Part shown: positions 1 through 8,249 of the stretch, in pieces
How positions within the stretch are numbered: position 1 is the stretch's first letter
Layout of the letters: each line of letters opens with the position of its first letter
Source: Candidatus Desantisiibacteriota bacterium
GTDB taxonomy: Bacteria; JACRDZ01
Direction: 5' to 3'
Assembly (NCBI GenBank): GCA_016209155.1
Contig: JACQWU010000165.1
Span: 15,062-30,145 of the forward strand
DNA length: 15,084 nt
Position numbers and translations under genes: made by a program
The notes under the pieces: model-generated
The model's database searches: none
Told to the model about the DNA's origin: nothing
Seen by the model: the letters and a program-made list of their open reading frames with translations, nothing else

Positions 1-1230
1 GATATTAGAGATTAGAACTAATAATTGTCCTGGACGTTCTGTAGTAAAATATAAGTATCCAATTCCATTTTCGATTGTAGTCAACGAATAAGATACATTT
101 TTAGCAACATTATTTGTATCTAAATAATATACTTGAACTACATTAAACCAATCATATTCCTCTGGGATCTCAAATTTATAGACGATATCATACCTTATAT
201 TATTATAATATCTATATCTCTCAACTTTTATTGGTGTAATATACTTATATCCAGATATATATGGCCGATTATTTCCATTTTGGTCTATTTTCCCTAACGG
301 ATTTTCTAAAAACAAATTCCAGATATCTCCACTCTCAATAGGTATTGTTTTTTCTGAATTAACCCCGAATGATTCAGTCGGGGTTTCAATCTTTCCAACA
401 TATATATTAATTAATTCATTATCTTCCATCGTATCAAATTTAAATTGATGGATTATTTTTTTCCCAATATATTTTTTCCCAAATAATATACCGGGACTAA
501 AATAAACCTTATCTACTTTTGGAATTGCAGAAAATCCAGTTGAGGTACCTTGTTTCAAAAAAATTGGATACCCTGTAAACGTACCCCCATCATAAGAGAC
601 TGTCATTGTTCCCCATGTTCTACCTGGTTGTAAAAACATTAAATCATTAGATATAGTATTATTACTCCATGTTGCTATCCCATTGTTCTTGCCGAAAAAA
701 TTGCTATCACTATTAACTGCCAGACCTCCAATTATCTCAGTATCAAGAGCTGATACCGAGATTTCTTGAAAATCAAAAGAATTAACATCGTATGCATACC
801 AGGCATAATCTGTAGATTTAGATCCTGCGCCTAAAAAAAAATCATTTAAAATAAATTTAAGTGCATAAAATCTAAATTTTGCAATAAACAATGTTCCATC
901 TGTATTTTCCACCGTGGAAGGGAAAATGTCTTCGGTTTCAATGAATTTTGTATAAATACCGGAATGGTATCGAAAAACCATACATCTTTCATCATCTAAT
1001 CTTACTAATTTATCAAAACTCAAAAAATCATCGGTATTTTTATATAGTGCTGTATTTGACCCGGCCTGAAAATCTATATATCCTAAAAATGTTTTATTCT
1101 GCGATATATCCCCAACCGATATTATTCTATCCGATATATCAATTTCCCTATTCCCTGGATCAGTATATATTTTTGATCTAATCACAGGGCGAGCAAATAC
1201 TTTTGCCTGTTGGATATCAAATTCCGGCAT
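1..1230 (-). CDS. Putative tail tip/minor tail protein (3' end beyond window)
   Basis: An open frame runs from an ATG at 1230 to the left edge without a stop: 410 codons, C-terminus missing. The start is well supported. AAAGGAG lies about 8 bases upstream, and the ATG overlaps the preceding TAA by one base (TAATG). The N-terminal 70 residues include REIDISDRIISVGDIS and then NTALYKNTDDFLSFDKL. This resembles the 'DVTDRV ... agt.t..L.N.DgrFs' pattern of tail-tip and minor tail proteins in several siphophages; I make that comparison from memory. The rest is rich in aromatic residues, Asn and Gly, with no membrane segment or signal peptide, as expected for a beta-structured virion protein. It is the last visible gene of the tip/adhesin cassette. 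A role in the tail tip or as a fibre anchor is inference; existence of the gene is near certain. Confidence 0.72.
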   Translation of the reverse strand, partial: MPEFDIQQAKVFARPVIRSKIYTDPGNREIDISDRIISVGDISQNKTFLGYIDFQAGSNTALYKNTDDFLSFDKLVRLDDERCMVFRYHSGIYTKFIETEDIFPSTVENTDGTLFIAKFRFYALKFILNDFFLGAGSKSTDYAWYAYDVNSFDFQEISVSALDTEIIGGLAVNSDSNFFGKNNGIATWSNNTISNDLMFLQPGRTWGTMTVSYDGGTFTGYPIFLKQGTSTGFSAIPKVDKVYFSPGILFGKKYIGKKIIHQFKFDTMEDNELINIYVGKIETPTESFGVNSEKTIPIESGDIWNLFLENPLGKIDQNGNNRPYISGYKYITPIKVERYRYYNNIRYDIVYKFEIPEEYDWFNVVQVYYLDTNNVAKNVSYSLTTIENGIGYLYFTTERPGQLLVLISNI

Positions 1231-2858
1231 TATTGTCGCTCCTTTATTTCTATCACCATATCATATCTATTATTTTGGTTTTTACTAATTTCCCATTTCA
1301 TTGATAGATATCCTTCAATATATATTGATGGGTATATAACTTCATTTTCATAAAATTTAATTTTTCTATTTATTGCTGTTCCCGATCGTGTGAAGGTATA
1401 TATCTCATACCAATCATCACGAAAATCCTGCGATACATTAACATATTTGATCATCCTTTTTTTCGGACTATGAAGAGACCCTAATTGTTTCAGTGATCCA
1501 TCACTTGTAACCCCAGTGCTGATTATTTCATCATTCCCGATCATATAATTCGTAGGTGACGGGTTAGCAGATAATATTTTTTCGGAGGAAAAATTTTCCC
1601 CGTATTTAACTTTGTTATACGCACCGTAATTTAACACAATCTTATCTATATACGGTGTATTTAATCTTTCATTGTATGAATTCAAAATTAACTTAAATTG
1701 AAAATAAATTCCTGATTTATTTGTAGTAATATAATCTTTAACACTTTTAACTGCCCCCCATACCGCCTGCCAGGATGCATCCGGATCCCAATAATCTATA
1801 GATACTCCATTATTATCGATTACTGTACCGGTTTTCGCTCCAGCAGGAGTAATATCACTTATTTTTAATTGTATCGTACCTATGTCACCAATAACATTTT
1901 TTATAATTTTGAGATTTTCAAAAGAATTTTGAAATTTTATAATCGGTGATAAGTAATAACCACTACTAAAATATTTTTTACCCATAATGTGATTATAATC
2001 TATCCACATCACCGGATAATTAGAATTACCATCTTGCCCTCCACCGTAAGTAGCAAGATTATTATTATATATTAATTGGCCAGTATCCCAATATTGATGA
2101 GTATCTTCATATTTTAATACATCATTGATATATAATTTATTACTATTTCCTGAACGTTCAAATCTGATTAGAGTTGGATATGTTATTGGAGAAATTTCCA
2201 TATCCACATTCGAATAATATATCCCATTAATGGTGTAATTATACATCCATCTCCATGTTTCTACACCAGTCCAGTCTAAACATTCAAGCTGGACATTTAT
2301 AAAATTATTGCTATCGAATTGAAAATACCAATCACCTACACATCTATTATTTATCCCTCCTATAAATTCGGAAATATACTCCCACCAATTTGATGTATCT
2401 AACAATTTAGATTCAATTGTAAAATCCTTAATGTCAAAATATCCTGAATTTGGGAATTGAGCGAACGCACTATAATTATATTCGCGTTGACCAGTATTAA
2501 GTAAAAATTTTGCACACTTAATACCATTATGGACATCAATTGTTGGGAGCACTCTTGTTTCTATTCCACCCTTACCCCATCGCTGCAAATTAACATATTC
2601 ACCTGAGTTTCTGTCAATATAATCATCATTTACTGATAATATATTTAAATCATTATTTTCGTTGTATGTTGTAGTATTTTGTTCCGGATTGTGAAATTTA
2701 CCTGTTTGCCAGGAGATATTATCCGGTATAATGACATTTATATTTTTAAATGTCATTATAACATTATTATCACTTACAAAAGAACTATATCCATAAGTAG
2801 CAATATCCACGCCAGAGGATATCGCAAAACCTCTTGTTGCAATGGCTATGCCTATCAT
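1230..2858 (-). CDS. Tail fibre/adhesin-like protein with probable lectin-type domain
   Basis: This 542-residue protein starts at an ATG two bases after the previous stop, with an AAAAGGG-type SD inside the end of the upstream gene. Three parts are visible. Residues 1-45 form an N-terminal segment beginning MIGIAIATRGFAISSG. Residues about 143-291 look like a concanavalin A/LamG-type beta sandwich: FTIESKL, WYFQFD, a typical strand pair around KLYINDVLKYED, and a final WIDYNHI. Residues about 300-410 form a second beta-sandwich ending TPYIDKIVLNYG, a pattern often seen in secreted and virion adhesion domains. There is no signal peptide. Neighbours are other beta-rich putative tip proteins, so receptor or glycan binding at the tail tip is the likely role (inference). 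A perfect 14-bp inverted repeat lies within codons for residues about 33-44. Gene confidence is high; function moderate. Confidence 0.75.
   Translation of the reverse strand: MIGIAIATRGFAISSGVDIATYGYSSFVSDNNVIMTFKNINVIIPDNISWQTGKFHNPEQNTTTYNENNDLNILSVNDDYIDRNSGEYVNLQRWGKGGIETRVLPTIDVHNGIKCAKFLLNTGQREYNYSAFAQFPNSGYFDIKDFTIESKLLDTSNWWEYISEFIGGINNRCVGDWYFQFDSNNFINVQLECLDWTGVETWRWMYNYTINGIYYSNVDMEISPITYPTLIRFERSGNSNKLYINDVLKYEDTHQYWDTGQLIYNNNLATYGGGQDGNSNYPVMWIDYNHIMGKKYFSSGYYLSPIIKFQNSFENLKIIKNVIGDIGTIQLKISDITPAGAKTGTVIDNNGVSIDYWDPDASWQAVWGAVKSVKDYITTNKSGIYFQFKLILNSYNERLNTPYIDKIVLNYGAYNKVKYGENFSSEKILSANPSPTNYMIGNDEIISTGVTSDGSLKQLGSLHSPKKRMIKYVNVSQDFRDDWYEIYTFTRSGTAINRKIKFYENEVIYPSIYIEGYLSMKWEISKNQNNRYDMVIEIKERQ
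2727..2760. repeat. Perfect 14-bp inverted repeat inside the 542-residue gene
   Basis: Arms TATAATGACATTTA (2727-2740) and TAAATGTCATTATA (2747-2760) are exact reverse complements around a 6-base loop. The element lies in codons for residues about 33-44 of the fibre-like gene, about 100 bases after its start. It is AT-rich, so chance is possible in this base composition. It has no U-run on the transcribed side and is therefore not a standard terminator. Confidence 0.6.
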
Positions 2859-2860
2859 AT

Positions 2861-3568
2861 TTACCCTTTTTTAACCAAACTTGTGGCTTCGCTTGGCCCT
2901 GCATAAACTCCTGTTATTATATGAGTATCAATCACATTAATATCTGCCTCTAAATCTGATTGCGTGGCATAATATTTTACTGTACCCTCTAACATATTAT
3001 GATTAGCATCATATGTTGTGTTAACCAATTTAAAATTTTTTCCGGCAAGCGCTTTTACTAGTACCAATACATTATTTGTGTCTGCCGGTAAATTATCAGT
3101 CTTCGTTTTTATTAATGTAATATCTGCATTACTGTTAATATTCACAGCACCATTCACTGTTATTTTACCAGTAGTTTCGGTAATTGCAAGATTGGCAAAA
3201 TTTGGAGGAAAAGCCTGTAATAAACTATATCCTGTTTTATCTGTTAAAATATCACTCAATGAATTTGAGCGTAAAATAAAAGTGCCTAAAACTATCTTGC
3301 CAGGAATAGAATTTACTATCCCAGTCCCCCAGACATTATAGCATTTTCCAACCGCATACCCATTGCCGGCACTGGCAATTATTTTAACATAATATTCTCC
3401 TGTTTCACTACCACGCTGTGCAACCGTTAATCCGGAAGTAATTTTAGATGCCGACTCATCCTCATAAACCCATGCCGATGGTGTGCGATCAGCATTAGCA
3501 ATAGCTCCTGTGTCATTTCTATGAGCAGGAAAATCAAAATACAATGTTTCCCCTAATTTTACTTCCAT
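2861..3568 (-). CDS. Putative tail/baseplate-associated structural protein
   Basis: This is a 235-residue protein. The ATG at 3568 has AAGGAG a few bases upstream, and that SD lies within the last codons of the preceding gene. Residues 1-100 (MEVKLGETLYFDF ... TGEYYVKII ... GKCYNVWGTG) read as an immunoglobulin-like beta sandwich. Residues about 109-135 contain DKTGYSLLQAFPPNFANLAI and then TETTGKITVN. This resembles the 'DKTGYsLs...pPnFa.L.It..tG+Vtv' element repeated in phage tail fibre and upper baseplate proteins; here I see one copy. It is followed by a helical LPADTNNVLVLV stretch and a short C-terminal domain. No catalytic motif or membrane segment is visible. Its position between two lectin-like proteins suggests a connector or accessory fibre protein. 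Family assignment is from pattern memory and is moderate. Confidence 0.68.
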   Translation of the reverse strand: MEVKLGETLYFDFPAHRNDTGAIANADRTPSAWVYEDESASKITSGLTVAQRGSETGEYYVKIIASAGNGYAVGKCYNVWGTGIVNSIPGKIVLGTFILRSNSLSDILTDKTGYSLLQAFPPNFANLAITETTGKITVNGAVNINSNADITLIKTKTDNLPADTNNVLVLVKALAGKNFKLVNTTYDANHNMLEGTVKYYATQSDLEADINVIDTHIITGVYAGPSEATSLVKKG

Positions 3569-3569
3569 A

Positions 3570-5006
3570 TTATCTCCTTCTTAATATACTGCCACATATA
3601 TTGGCAGTATTATTATTTTGAGTAATTCCGAAACTTTTGAATGTATTCGTGCCAGACATCGTAATATTCCCGACCATACTCAAATTTGCAAGATTCCCAT
3701 AATTTTTACTACCTCCAAGAAATGAAACATTTCCCGCATTATTAAGAATAATATCAGGTGGTGTTGTTAACGTTAAATTTGTTGATACAGCCGCATCAAA
3801 TAAAATACCTAAATTTCTATTATACTTTTGTTTTATCTCTTCATCAGTTAAACCTCTTGAATAAAAACTTACTTCATCAAAATACCCATGCCATTGCCGA
3901 GAAGCCATTTCCTCCCAGCCTAACCGAAAATCAGCAGTAGCATCACCAGCAGGCATAGTTACTGTTTTAGCAGCTCCTGCCACGCCATTGATATATAGCG
4001 TACATGAATTATTAATTGTCCTAAATACTACATGATTCCATTGATTAAGTCCAAACAATGGGGTATCCCATTGTTGCATTCCTTCTGTATTAGTGTAAAA
4101 ATTTAATTTTCCGGTGTTGAAAACATATAATTGTTGAGCTCCAACAGAAGGGTAATACGCCATTATATTATTATAAGTTGTATTGGATGATGACATATAT
4201 AGCCAGAAAGACATTGTCCAATTACTCCCGAAATTAAAATTACAAGCCAGATTTTTTAGCAGATCATCAGACCCATCGAAACCGATAGCCCCATTAAGGA
4301 CTCCAGATTGATTATACAGAGACCCGTTATATGTTAGATTATTTAGTCCACATACATCTATTATGTCCCCTGATGTTTCATCCATACGCCACAACCCCAT
4401 TATATTAGAATCAGATGCGGGAGTATTCAAAATTCCCGATCGACAATAAATTTTCCCTCCACCACCAATTAATGTTCTCACATAAGTTTCAGAGGTTTTA
4501 AAATATCCACAATGAATATCATACCCATTAAGATTTATATTCCCTTTTATCAAATTAACTGCGACCATTGTATCAATGGTGCTACTTCCTTGATTTCCAG
4601 TTAATTTCCAATTGCCATTACTTACGGCACTGTATGTTACATTGCCGGTATTTTTTCCTTTAAAGTTAACCGTTTGCTCTGTCGCTGATGTTGATATGAA
4701 ATTACACCATGATTTATAATTAACAGGAATATATGTCATTTCAGAACTAAACCGTAATGCTACATTACTATCCCCAGCAGTGGCATCTCCTATCAGTAAC
4801 ATCGTATCGGCATTATGTGTTAGTATCCCTGTATAATTAGTACTTCTCGTGCAATCAATGGAGCGACAATACGCGGCTTCATCAATAGTACAATTTCCAG
4901 ATGACGCATCAAAAACTACAATATCAGCAGAAGTTGGTTTAGCTCCTCCCCACTTTGCATTATCACTCCAATTCCCATTTCCAGTAGTAAATGTTTTGAC
5001 TGACAT
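3570..5006 (-). CDS. LamG-domain tail fibre/receptor-binding protein candidate
   Basis: This is a 478-residue protein. Residues 1-200 start with TTGNGNWSDNAKWGGAKPTS and continue with Asn/Gly/Thr-rich short strands, typical of beta-solenoid or autotransporter-like surface proteins. Residues about 203-395 are a well-formed LamG/concanavalin A-like domain: GLWRMDETSGD, GAIGFDGSDD, WTMSFWLY, NQWNHVVFR, CTLYINGV and the closing YFDEVSFYSRGLTDEEIKQKYN signature. Residues 396-478 return to solenoid-like strands (LTLTTPPDIILNNAGNVSFLGG), so the lectin domain looks inserted into a solenoid. LamG-type domains commonly bind glycans; a receptor-binding role is inferred from this and from the post-tape-measure position. 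The C-terminus ends with RRR at a hairpin and the next gene's SD. There is no signal peptide. The start follows the small upstream gene after 9 bases. Confidence 0.82.
   Translation of the reverse strand: MSVKTFTTGNGNWSDNAKWGGAKPTSADIVVFDASSGNCTIDEAAYCRSIDCTRSTNYTGILTHNADTMLLIGDATAGDSNVALRFSSEMTYIPVNYKSWCNFISTSATEQTVNFKGKNTGNVTYSAVSNGNWKLTGNQGSSTIDTMVAVNLIKGNINLNGYDIHCGYFKTSETYVRTLIGGGGKIYCRSGILNTPASDSNIMGLWRMDETSGDIIDVCGLNNLTYNGSLYNQSGVLNGAIGFDGSDDLLKNLACNFNFGSNWTMSFWLYMSSSNTTYNNIMAYYPSVGAQQLYVFNTGKLNFYTNTEGMQQWDTPLFGLNQWNHVVFRTINNSCTLYINGVAGAAKTVTMPAGDATADFRLGWEEMASRQWHGYFDEVSFYSRGLTDEEIKQKYNRNLGILFDAAVSTNLTLTTPPDIILNNAGNVSFLGGSKNYGNLANLSMVGNITMSGTNTFKSFGITQNNNTANICGSILRRR
3586..3610. repeat. 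9-bp inverted repeat at the end of the LamG gene
   Basis: ATACTGCCA (3586-3594) and TGGCAGTAT (3602-3610) are exact reverse complements with a 7-base loop. It sits in the last codons of the LamG gene, about 20 bases before the start of the next gene and next to its AAGGAG SD. No U-run follows on the minus strand, so it is not an intrinsic terminator. It might influence translation of the next gene or transcript stability (inference). Confidence 0.55.
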
Positions 5007-5015
5007 ATTTTTCTC

Positions 5016-5339
5016 CTACAATTTTTTATTTATCCTATCCTGGACATCCACTACTTGTGCGTTTAATGCCCCTTTTACATTTTCTAATATTACGGGTGTA
5101 ATTGTTAACTCATCTATTTTTTTCTTAGTATAATTAAATTCTTTTTCGTCTTTGATTAATTTTTCATTTAATTCTTCTAATGAGGGATTTAAGACTCTCC
5201 TTCGCGCTTCTATTCTCATTTTTTCTATATCGTCTAAGGAAATCCGGACTAAAAAATCCTTCTCATCTATTGTAAAAGATGCGATTTGTATTTCGTTATC
5301 TACATTTACTTCCTCATCAAAAACCAATTTGGCAACCAT
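5016..5339 (-). CDS. Small coiled-coil protein of unknown function
   Basis: This 107-residue protein begins at an ATG two bases after the preceding TAA (TAATTATG); the purine-rich AGGGAGA SD lies in the last codons of the upstream gene. Residues 1-38 are beta-like (KLVFDEEVNVDNEIQIASF ... FLVRISLDD). Residues 40-80 are highly charged and helical (LEELNEKLIKDEKEFNYTKK), likely a short coiled coil. The C-terminus is helical (NVKGALNAQVVDVQDRINKK). It contains no Cys or Trp and no membrane segment. I do not recognise a family. Its place between the tape measure region and the receptor cassette suggests a tail-tip adaptor, small chaperone or trimerising factor, but that is inference from position only. 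Confidence 0.62.
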   Translation of the reverse strand: MVAKLVFDEEVNVDNEIQIASFTIDEKDFLVRISLDDIEKMRIEARRRVLNPSLEELNEKLIKDEKEFNYTKKKIDELTITPVILENVKGALNAQVVDVQDRINKKL

Positions 5340-5341
5340 AA

Positions 5342-5758
5342 TTATTTCTCCCTAAATCTCAATGATATTGATTGTATTGCTTGTTCAATATCCGGTATAT
5401 ATGATTTATAATATATATCCGAGAATTTTTCGATAAAACATAGATTTTTATATCCGCTATAATTATCTATATATGCCCTGAACCATTGGTATAAGCTACT
5501 TGTATTAGTACAATGCCTATATATTTCATACAGCGCATTAATTTGAGCTAAAAAACAGGTAAAACTAAATTCATATTCACTTTTCCCTAATAAACCATCC
5601 ATACCGCAACAGTAAAAATCCCAGTTACCATCTACTCCTTGCAGCGTTTGCTCAAAATTATTTTCTTTTTCAATCCATTTAACCGGATTAATTTGAAAAA
5701 TCAGTTCTTCTGACCAACTATTATTATTTAGTTTATCCCAGACAAATTTCACATCCAT
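5342..5758 (-). CDS. Unrecognised small protein following the tape measure
   Basis: This 138-residue protein is rich in aromatic residues (many Trp, Tyr and Phe) with several Cys, including FYCCGMDG. The N-terminus MDVKFVWDKLNNNSWSEELIFQINPVKW looks like a beta-rich opening; the middle (TCFLAQINALYEIYRHC) is helical. The ATG at 5758 is the first Met after the tape measure stop at 5766, but no convincing SD lies upstream (AATAGAAAA). Translation may depend on coupling to the tape measure gene, whose stop is seven bases away. In many siphophages this slot holds a distal tail (Dit) protein or a tape-measure-linked minor tail protein. I see no Dit signature, so the role is open. Confidence 0.6.
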   Translation of the reverse strand: MDVKFVWDKLNNNSWSEELIFQINPVKWIEKENNFEQTLQGVDGNWDFYCCGMDGLLGKSEYEFSFTCFLAQINALYEIYRHCTNTSSLYQWFRAYIDNYSGYKNLCFIEKFSDIYYKSYIPDIEQAIQSISLRFREK

Positions 5759-5765
5759 TTTTCTA

Positions 5766-8249
5766 TTAAGAATAACTAGGAATTAAATTTCCCCGCGTTG
5801 TTCTTCGCCTTTTATTTATTTGTGATTCCTCGATTTTTTTCAGTAAATTCGTATCACTCGAATAATAATTATTCGTTTCATATGTAATATATTCTGTCAC
5901 TTGCTTTGTATTGTTTGTTTGAGGATTATTTTCTTTATAGCTCGGAACAAATCTCTCTACCGCAGCCTGTGCGCTCATGCGGTGCAATGGTAATACTACT
6001 TCCTGCCCATGCCCGATCATAATTTGAGGCTGTCCTGAATAACCTGGAATTGTTCCCCCGACATCTTTTGATAACATCGGGGTAACTAAACTTGCTCCTA
6101 GCCCTACTGCCAATCCAACAGGACCGGCTACTGCACCGGCTACTGCTAATCCAGATCCTATTCCAGACAATATTGCCTGTCTTTGTTTTTCAGCTGTAAT
6201 CATTTTTTCTATTGTTAAGATACTTGTCAATAACGGTATTTTTGCAGCTTCTGATAAAGCTAATGTAGTATTGGTAAGTAGTTGCTTATCATATATTGCA
6301 TCTATCCCTGCAGATACCAATTTAGATGCGGCCATTTGAACCGCCATCATCATAGTCGATCTTAATATATCTTCTGCTGATGCTCCCATCAATGACATCG
6401 ATACAACATTTTGAGCCAAACTATTTGTGTATTGTTTTGCAAATTGAATCTTTTGCAATTGCATTTGTACATGTATTGTTTCAAGAGCTTTTATCCTTTG
6501 TGCTCTTGATTCTGCAATAGCAGACAGATCGTTTTCTTTTTGTATTTCTGATGTTATTCTTTTATGTATATTTTCTTCTTCTTTTACTCCGGATATAAGT
6601 GTTGTTTTTAATTCATAAGGTTTATCAATTTTTTTTGGTTCTTCTTGCGTAGATAAAAATTGGGTAGATAAGCTTCCTGATATTTTGAATTGAGTTCCTG
6701 CAAATTTTGCATTAGATTCTAATCTTTCCGCCAGCCGTTTTTTATCTGCCTCGGCCCATTGCTTAGTCAATGTTATTAATGCTGTTATATCTTCTTTTTC
6801 ATCTTGTAAAACCGCTTCAGCTTCTTGCCGTGTAAAACCCATATCTTCTAATATCATAATTCGAGATATTTCTAATAAATTAATTTTTTCTTCATCAGAT
6901 ATTTGATAATTATATGCCTTTAATAATGTTAATCTTTGTTCCTCTTCTTTTTCAACTCCCAAAATGAAATTATTTAGTTCATCATTTAATCTATTTATTT
7001 GTTGCGTTGCTATTGATAAATCCTGCTCTCTTGCTTTAAAATTTTCGTTTGCGGATTTATTTAAATTAGTTGTATTTTTTAATTCTGCCTGTTCTTTTTG
7101 TAACTTTAAAATATCTGCTTCTTGCTTGAGCTTATCTTTATTTGTCTGTAATATATTTTGATCAATAGTATTAATATCAGCAAGATGTGCCTTAACTTTT
7201 TCATAAACACTCATTAATATATTAACATCACCTTTTTCATATCCAGTTAAATCAGGCATATATCTTTTTAATTCTTCATTTGCATATTGTAATTCGCTAG
7301 ATCTCATATCAGCAGATTGATGTTGTCCTTCATACGGATTTGCTGCTATATCTATACGTAATCTAAGCACATCTTCCAACGCTTTTTTTTGAGCAACTAA
7401 TTTTTCTTGTGTATTTTCAGGCACATATAATGCATCAACTGCTTTATCCGCAAGGTCCTTTAACAACCCAACCATTACAGATGATATAGGAATTGTTTTT
7501 TTAACCAGTTCTTCCCACAAATCAGCAAAACTTGATTTCATTCCTTGTACTTTTTCAGATGTTGTTATTGATTCTCCACCAATATTAGTTATTAATTTTG
7601 CCCCTTTTTCTAACACGGCATTTAACACCGCCTGTTGTTTTTCTTCCTCAGATAATTCATCAACTGTTTTATTAATTGATTGCGCATATTCTTTTACCAC
7701 ATCACTTGTATGCACAATAATATTTGCGGATGCCAACATCCTTGACGATTGCCGCGCAATACCTTCAATGATTGTATTAAACATCGTATTAACATCCTGC
7801 CCTGTTGCGCGTGCGGAATATCGAGCCATTTCCAATATACTGCTTATTTTATCAAGCTGAACCCCTAGAACTTGCGCAATATTAGCATCCTGAATCAATT
7901 TGTCCGGTTCAATTATACCTGCCGACACTCTTTTCATATCATTAATGATTGAAGTTGAACTATATCCAGCCGCTGTTGTCATATTTTTGAATGCATCAGA
8001 CATATCTTGTATCTTTGCAACAGCTTCAATTTGTTGAATTGCCACATTAAAATAGTGTATAGCTTTTTCAGCCAGATATATTTTTGAAGTAACAGCGGCC
8101 CACATAACATCCATTTCTAATCCTTTAGATGTTTTTGCTGTATCCTCAGTCGCAGTTTGCACTTTTTTAATCGATTGCTCAACCTTGATCATCCCTGCAA
8201 CCACTTGATCAACCTTAGCTAATATTTCAATCTCTAATTTACTATTCAT
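5766..8249 (-). CDS. Phage tail tape measure protein
   Basis: This 827-residue protein sets tail length and occupies the tube lumen before DNA ejection. Residues about 40-270 resemble the conserved phage minor-tail/tape-measure domain: long amphipathic helices, MTTAAGYSSTSIINDMKRVS, LGVQLDKISSILEMARYSA, then SITTSEKVQGMKSSFADLW. Residues about 360-460 are strongly coiled-coil. A Gly/Ala-rich hydrophobic segment at about 690-726 (GLAVAGAVAGPVGLAVGLGA) could form membrane-active helices during ejection. A C-terminal GGTIPGYSGQPQIMIGHGQE motif is typical of tape measure ends. The ATG overlaps the stop of the chaperone frameshift extension by 8 bases. The SD is modest (AAGG and TGAG upstream), suggesting coupling to the upstream gene. 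At the usual 1.5 angstrom per residue the tail would be about 120 nm (inference). Confidence 0.9.
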   Translation of the reverse strand: MNSKLEIEILAKVDQVVAGMIKVEQSIKKVQTATEDTAKTSKGLEMDVMWAAVTSKIYLAEKAIHYFNVAIQQIEAVAKIQDMSDAFKNMTTAAGYSSTSIINDMKRVSAGIIEPDKLIQDANIAQVLGVQLDKISSILEMARYSARATGQDVNTMFNTIIEGIARQSSRMLASANIIVHTSDVVKEYAQSINKTVDELSEEEKQQAVLNAVLEKGAKLITNIGGESITTSEKVQGMKSSFADLWEELVKKTIPISSVMVGLLKDLADKAVDALYVPENTQEKLVAQKKALEDVLRLRIDIAANPYEGQHQSADMRSSELQYANEELKRYMPDLTGYEKGDVNILMSVYEKVKAHLADINTIDQNILQTNKDKLKQEADILKLQKEQAELKNTTNLNKSANENFKAREQDLSIATQQINRLNDELNNFILGVEKEEEQRLTLLKAYNYQISDEEKINLLEISRIMILEDMGFTRQEAEAVLQDEKEDITALITLTKQWAEADKKRLAERLESNAKFAGTQFKISGSLSTQFLSTQEEPKKIDKPYELKTTLISGVKEEENIHKRITSEIQKENDLSAIAESRAQRIKALETIHVQMQLQKIQFAKQYTNSLAQNVVSMSLMGASAEDILRSTMMMAVQMAASKLVSAGIDAIYDKQLLTNTTLALSEAAKIPLLTSILTIEKMITAEKQRQAILSGIGSGLAVAGAVAGPVGLAVGLGASLVTPMLSKDVGGTIPGYSGQPQIMIGHGQEVVLPLHRMSAQAAVERFVPSYKENNPQTNNTKQVTEYITYETNNYYSSDTNLLKKIEESQINKRRRTTRGNLIPSYS

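Noticed and set aside
948-1181. Plus-strand open frame of 77 residues
   Set aside because: It is a shadow of the 410-codon minus-strand frame, made of AT-rich Ile/Tyr/Leu codons with no SD.
5342-5758. Assignment as a distal tail (Dit) protein
   Set aside because: The position fits, but no Dit-like motif is visible and the protein is much shorter than a typical Dit.
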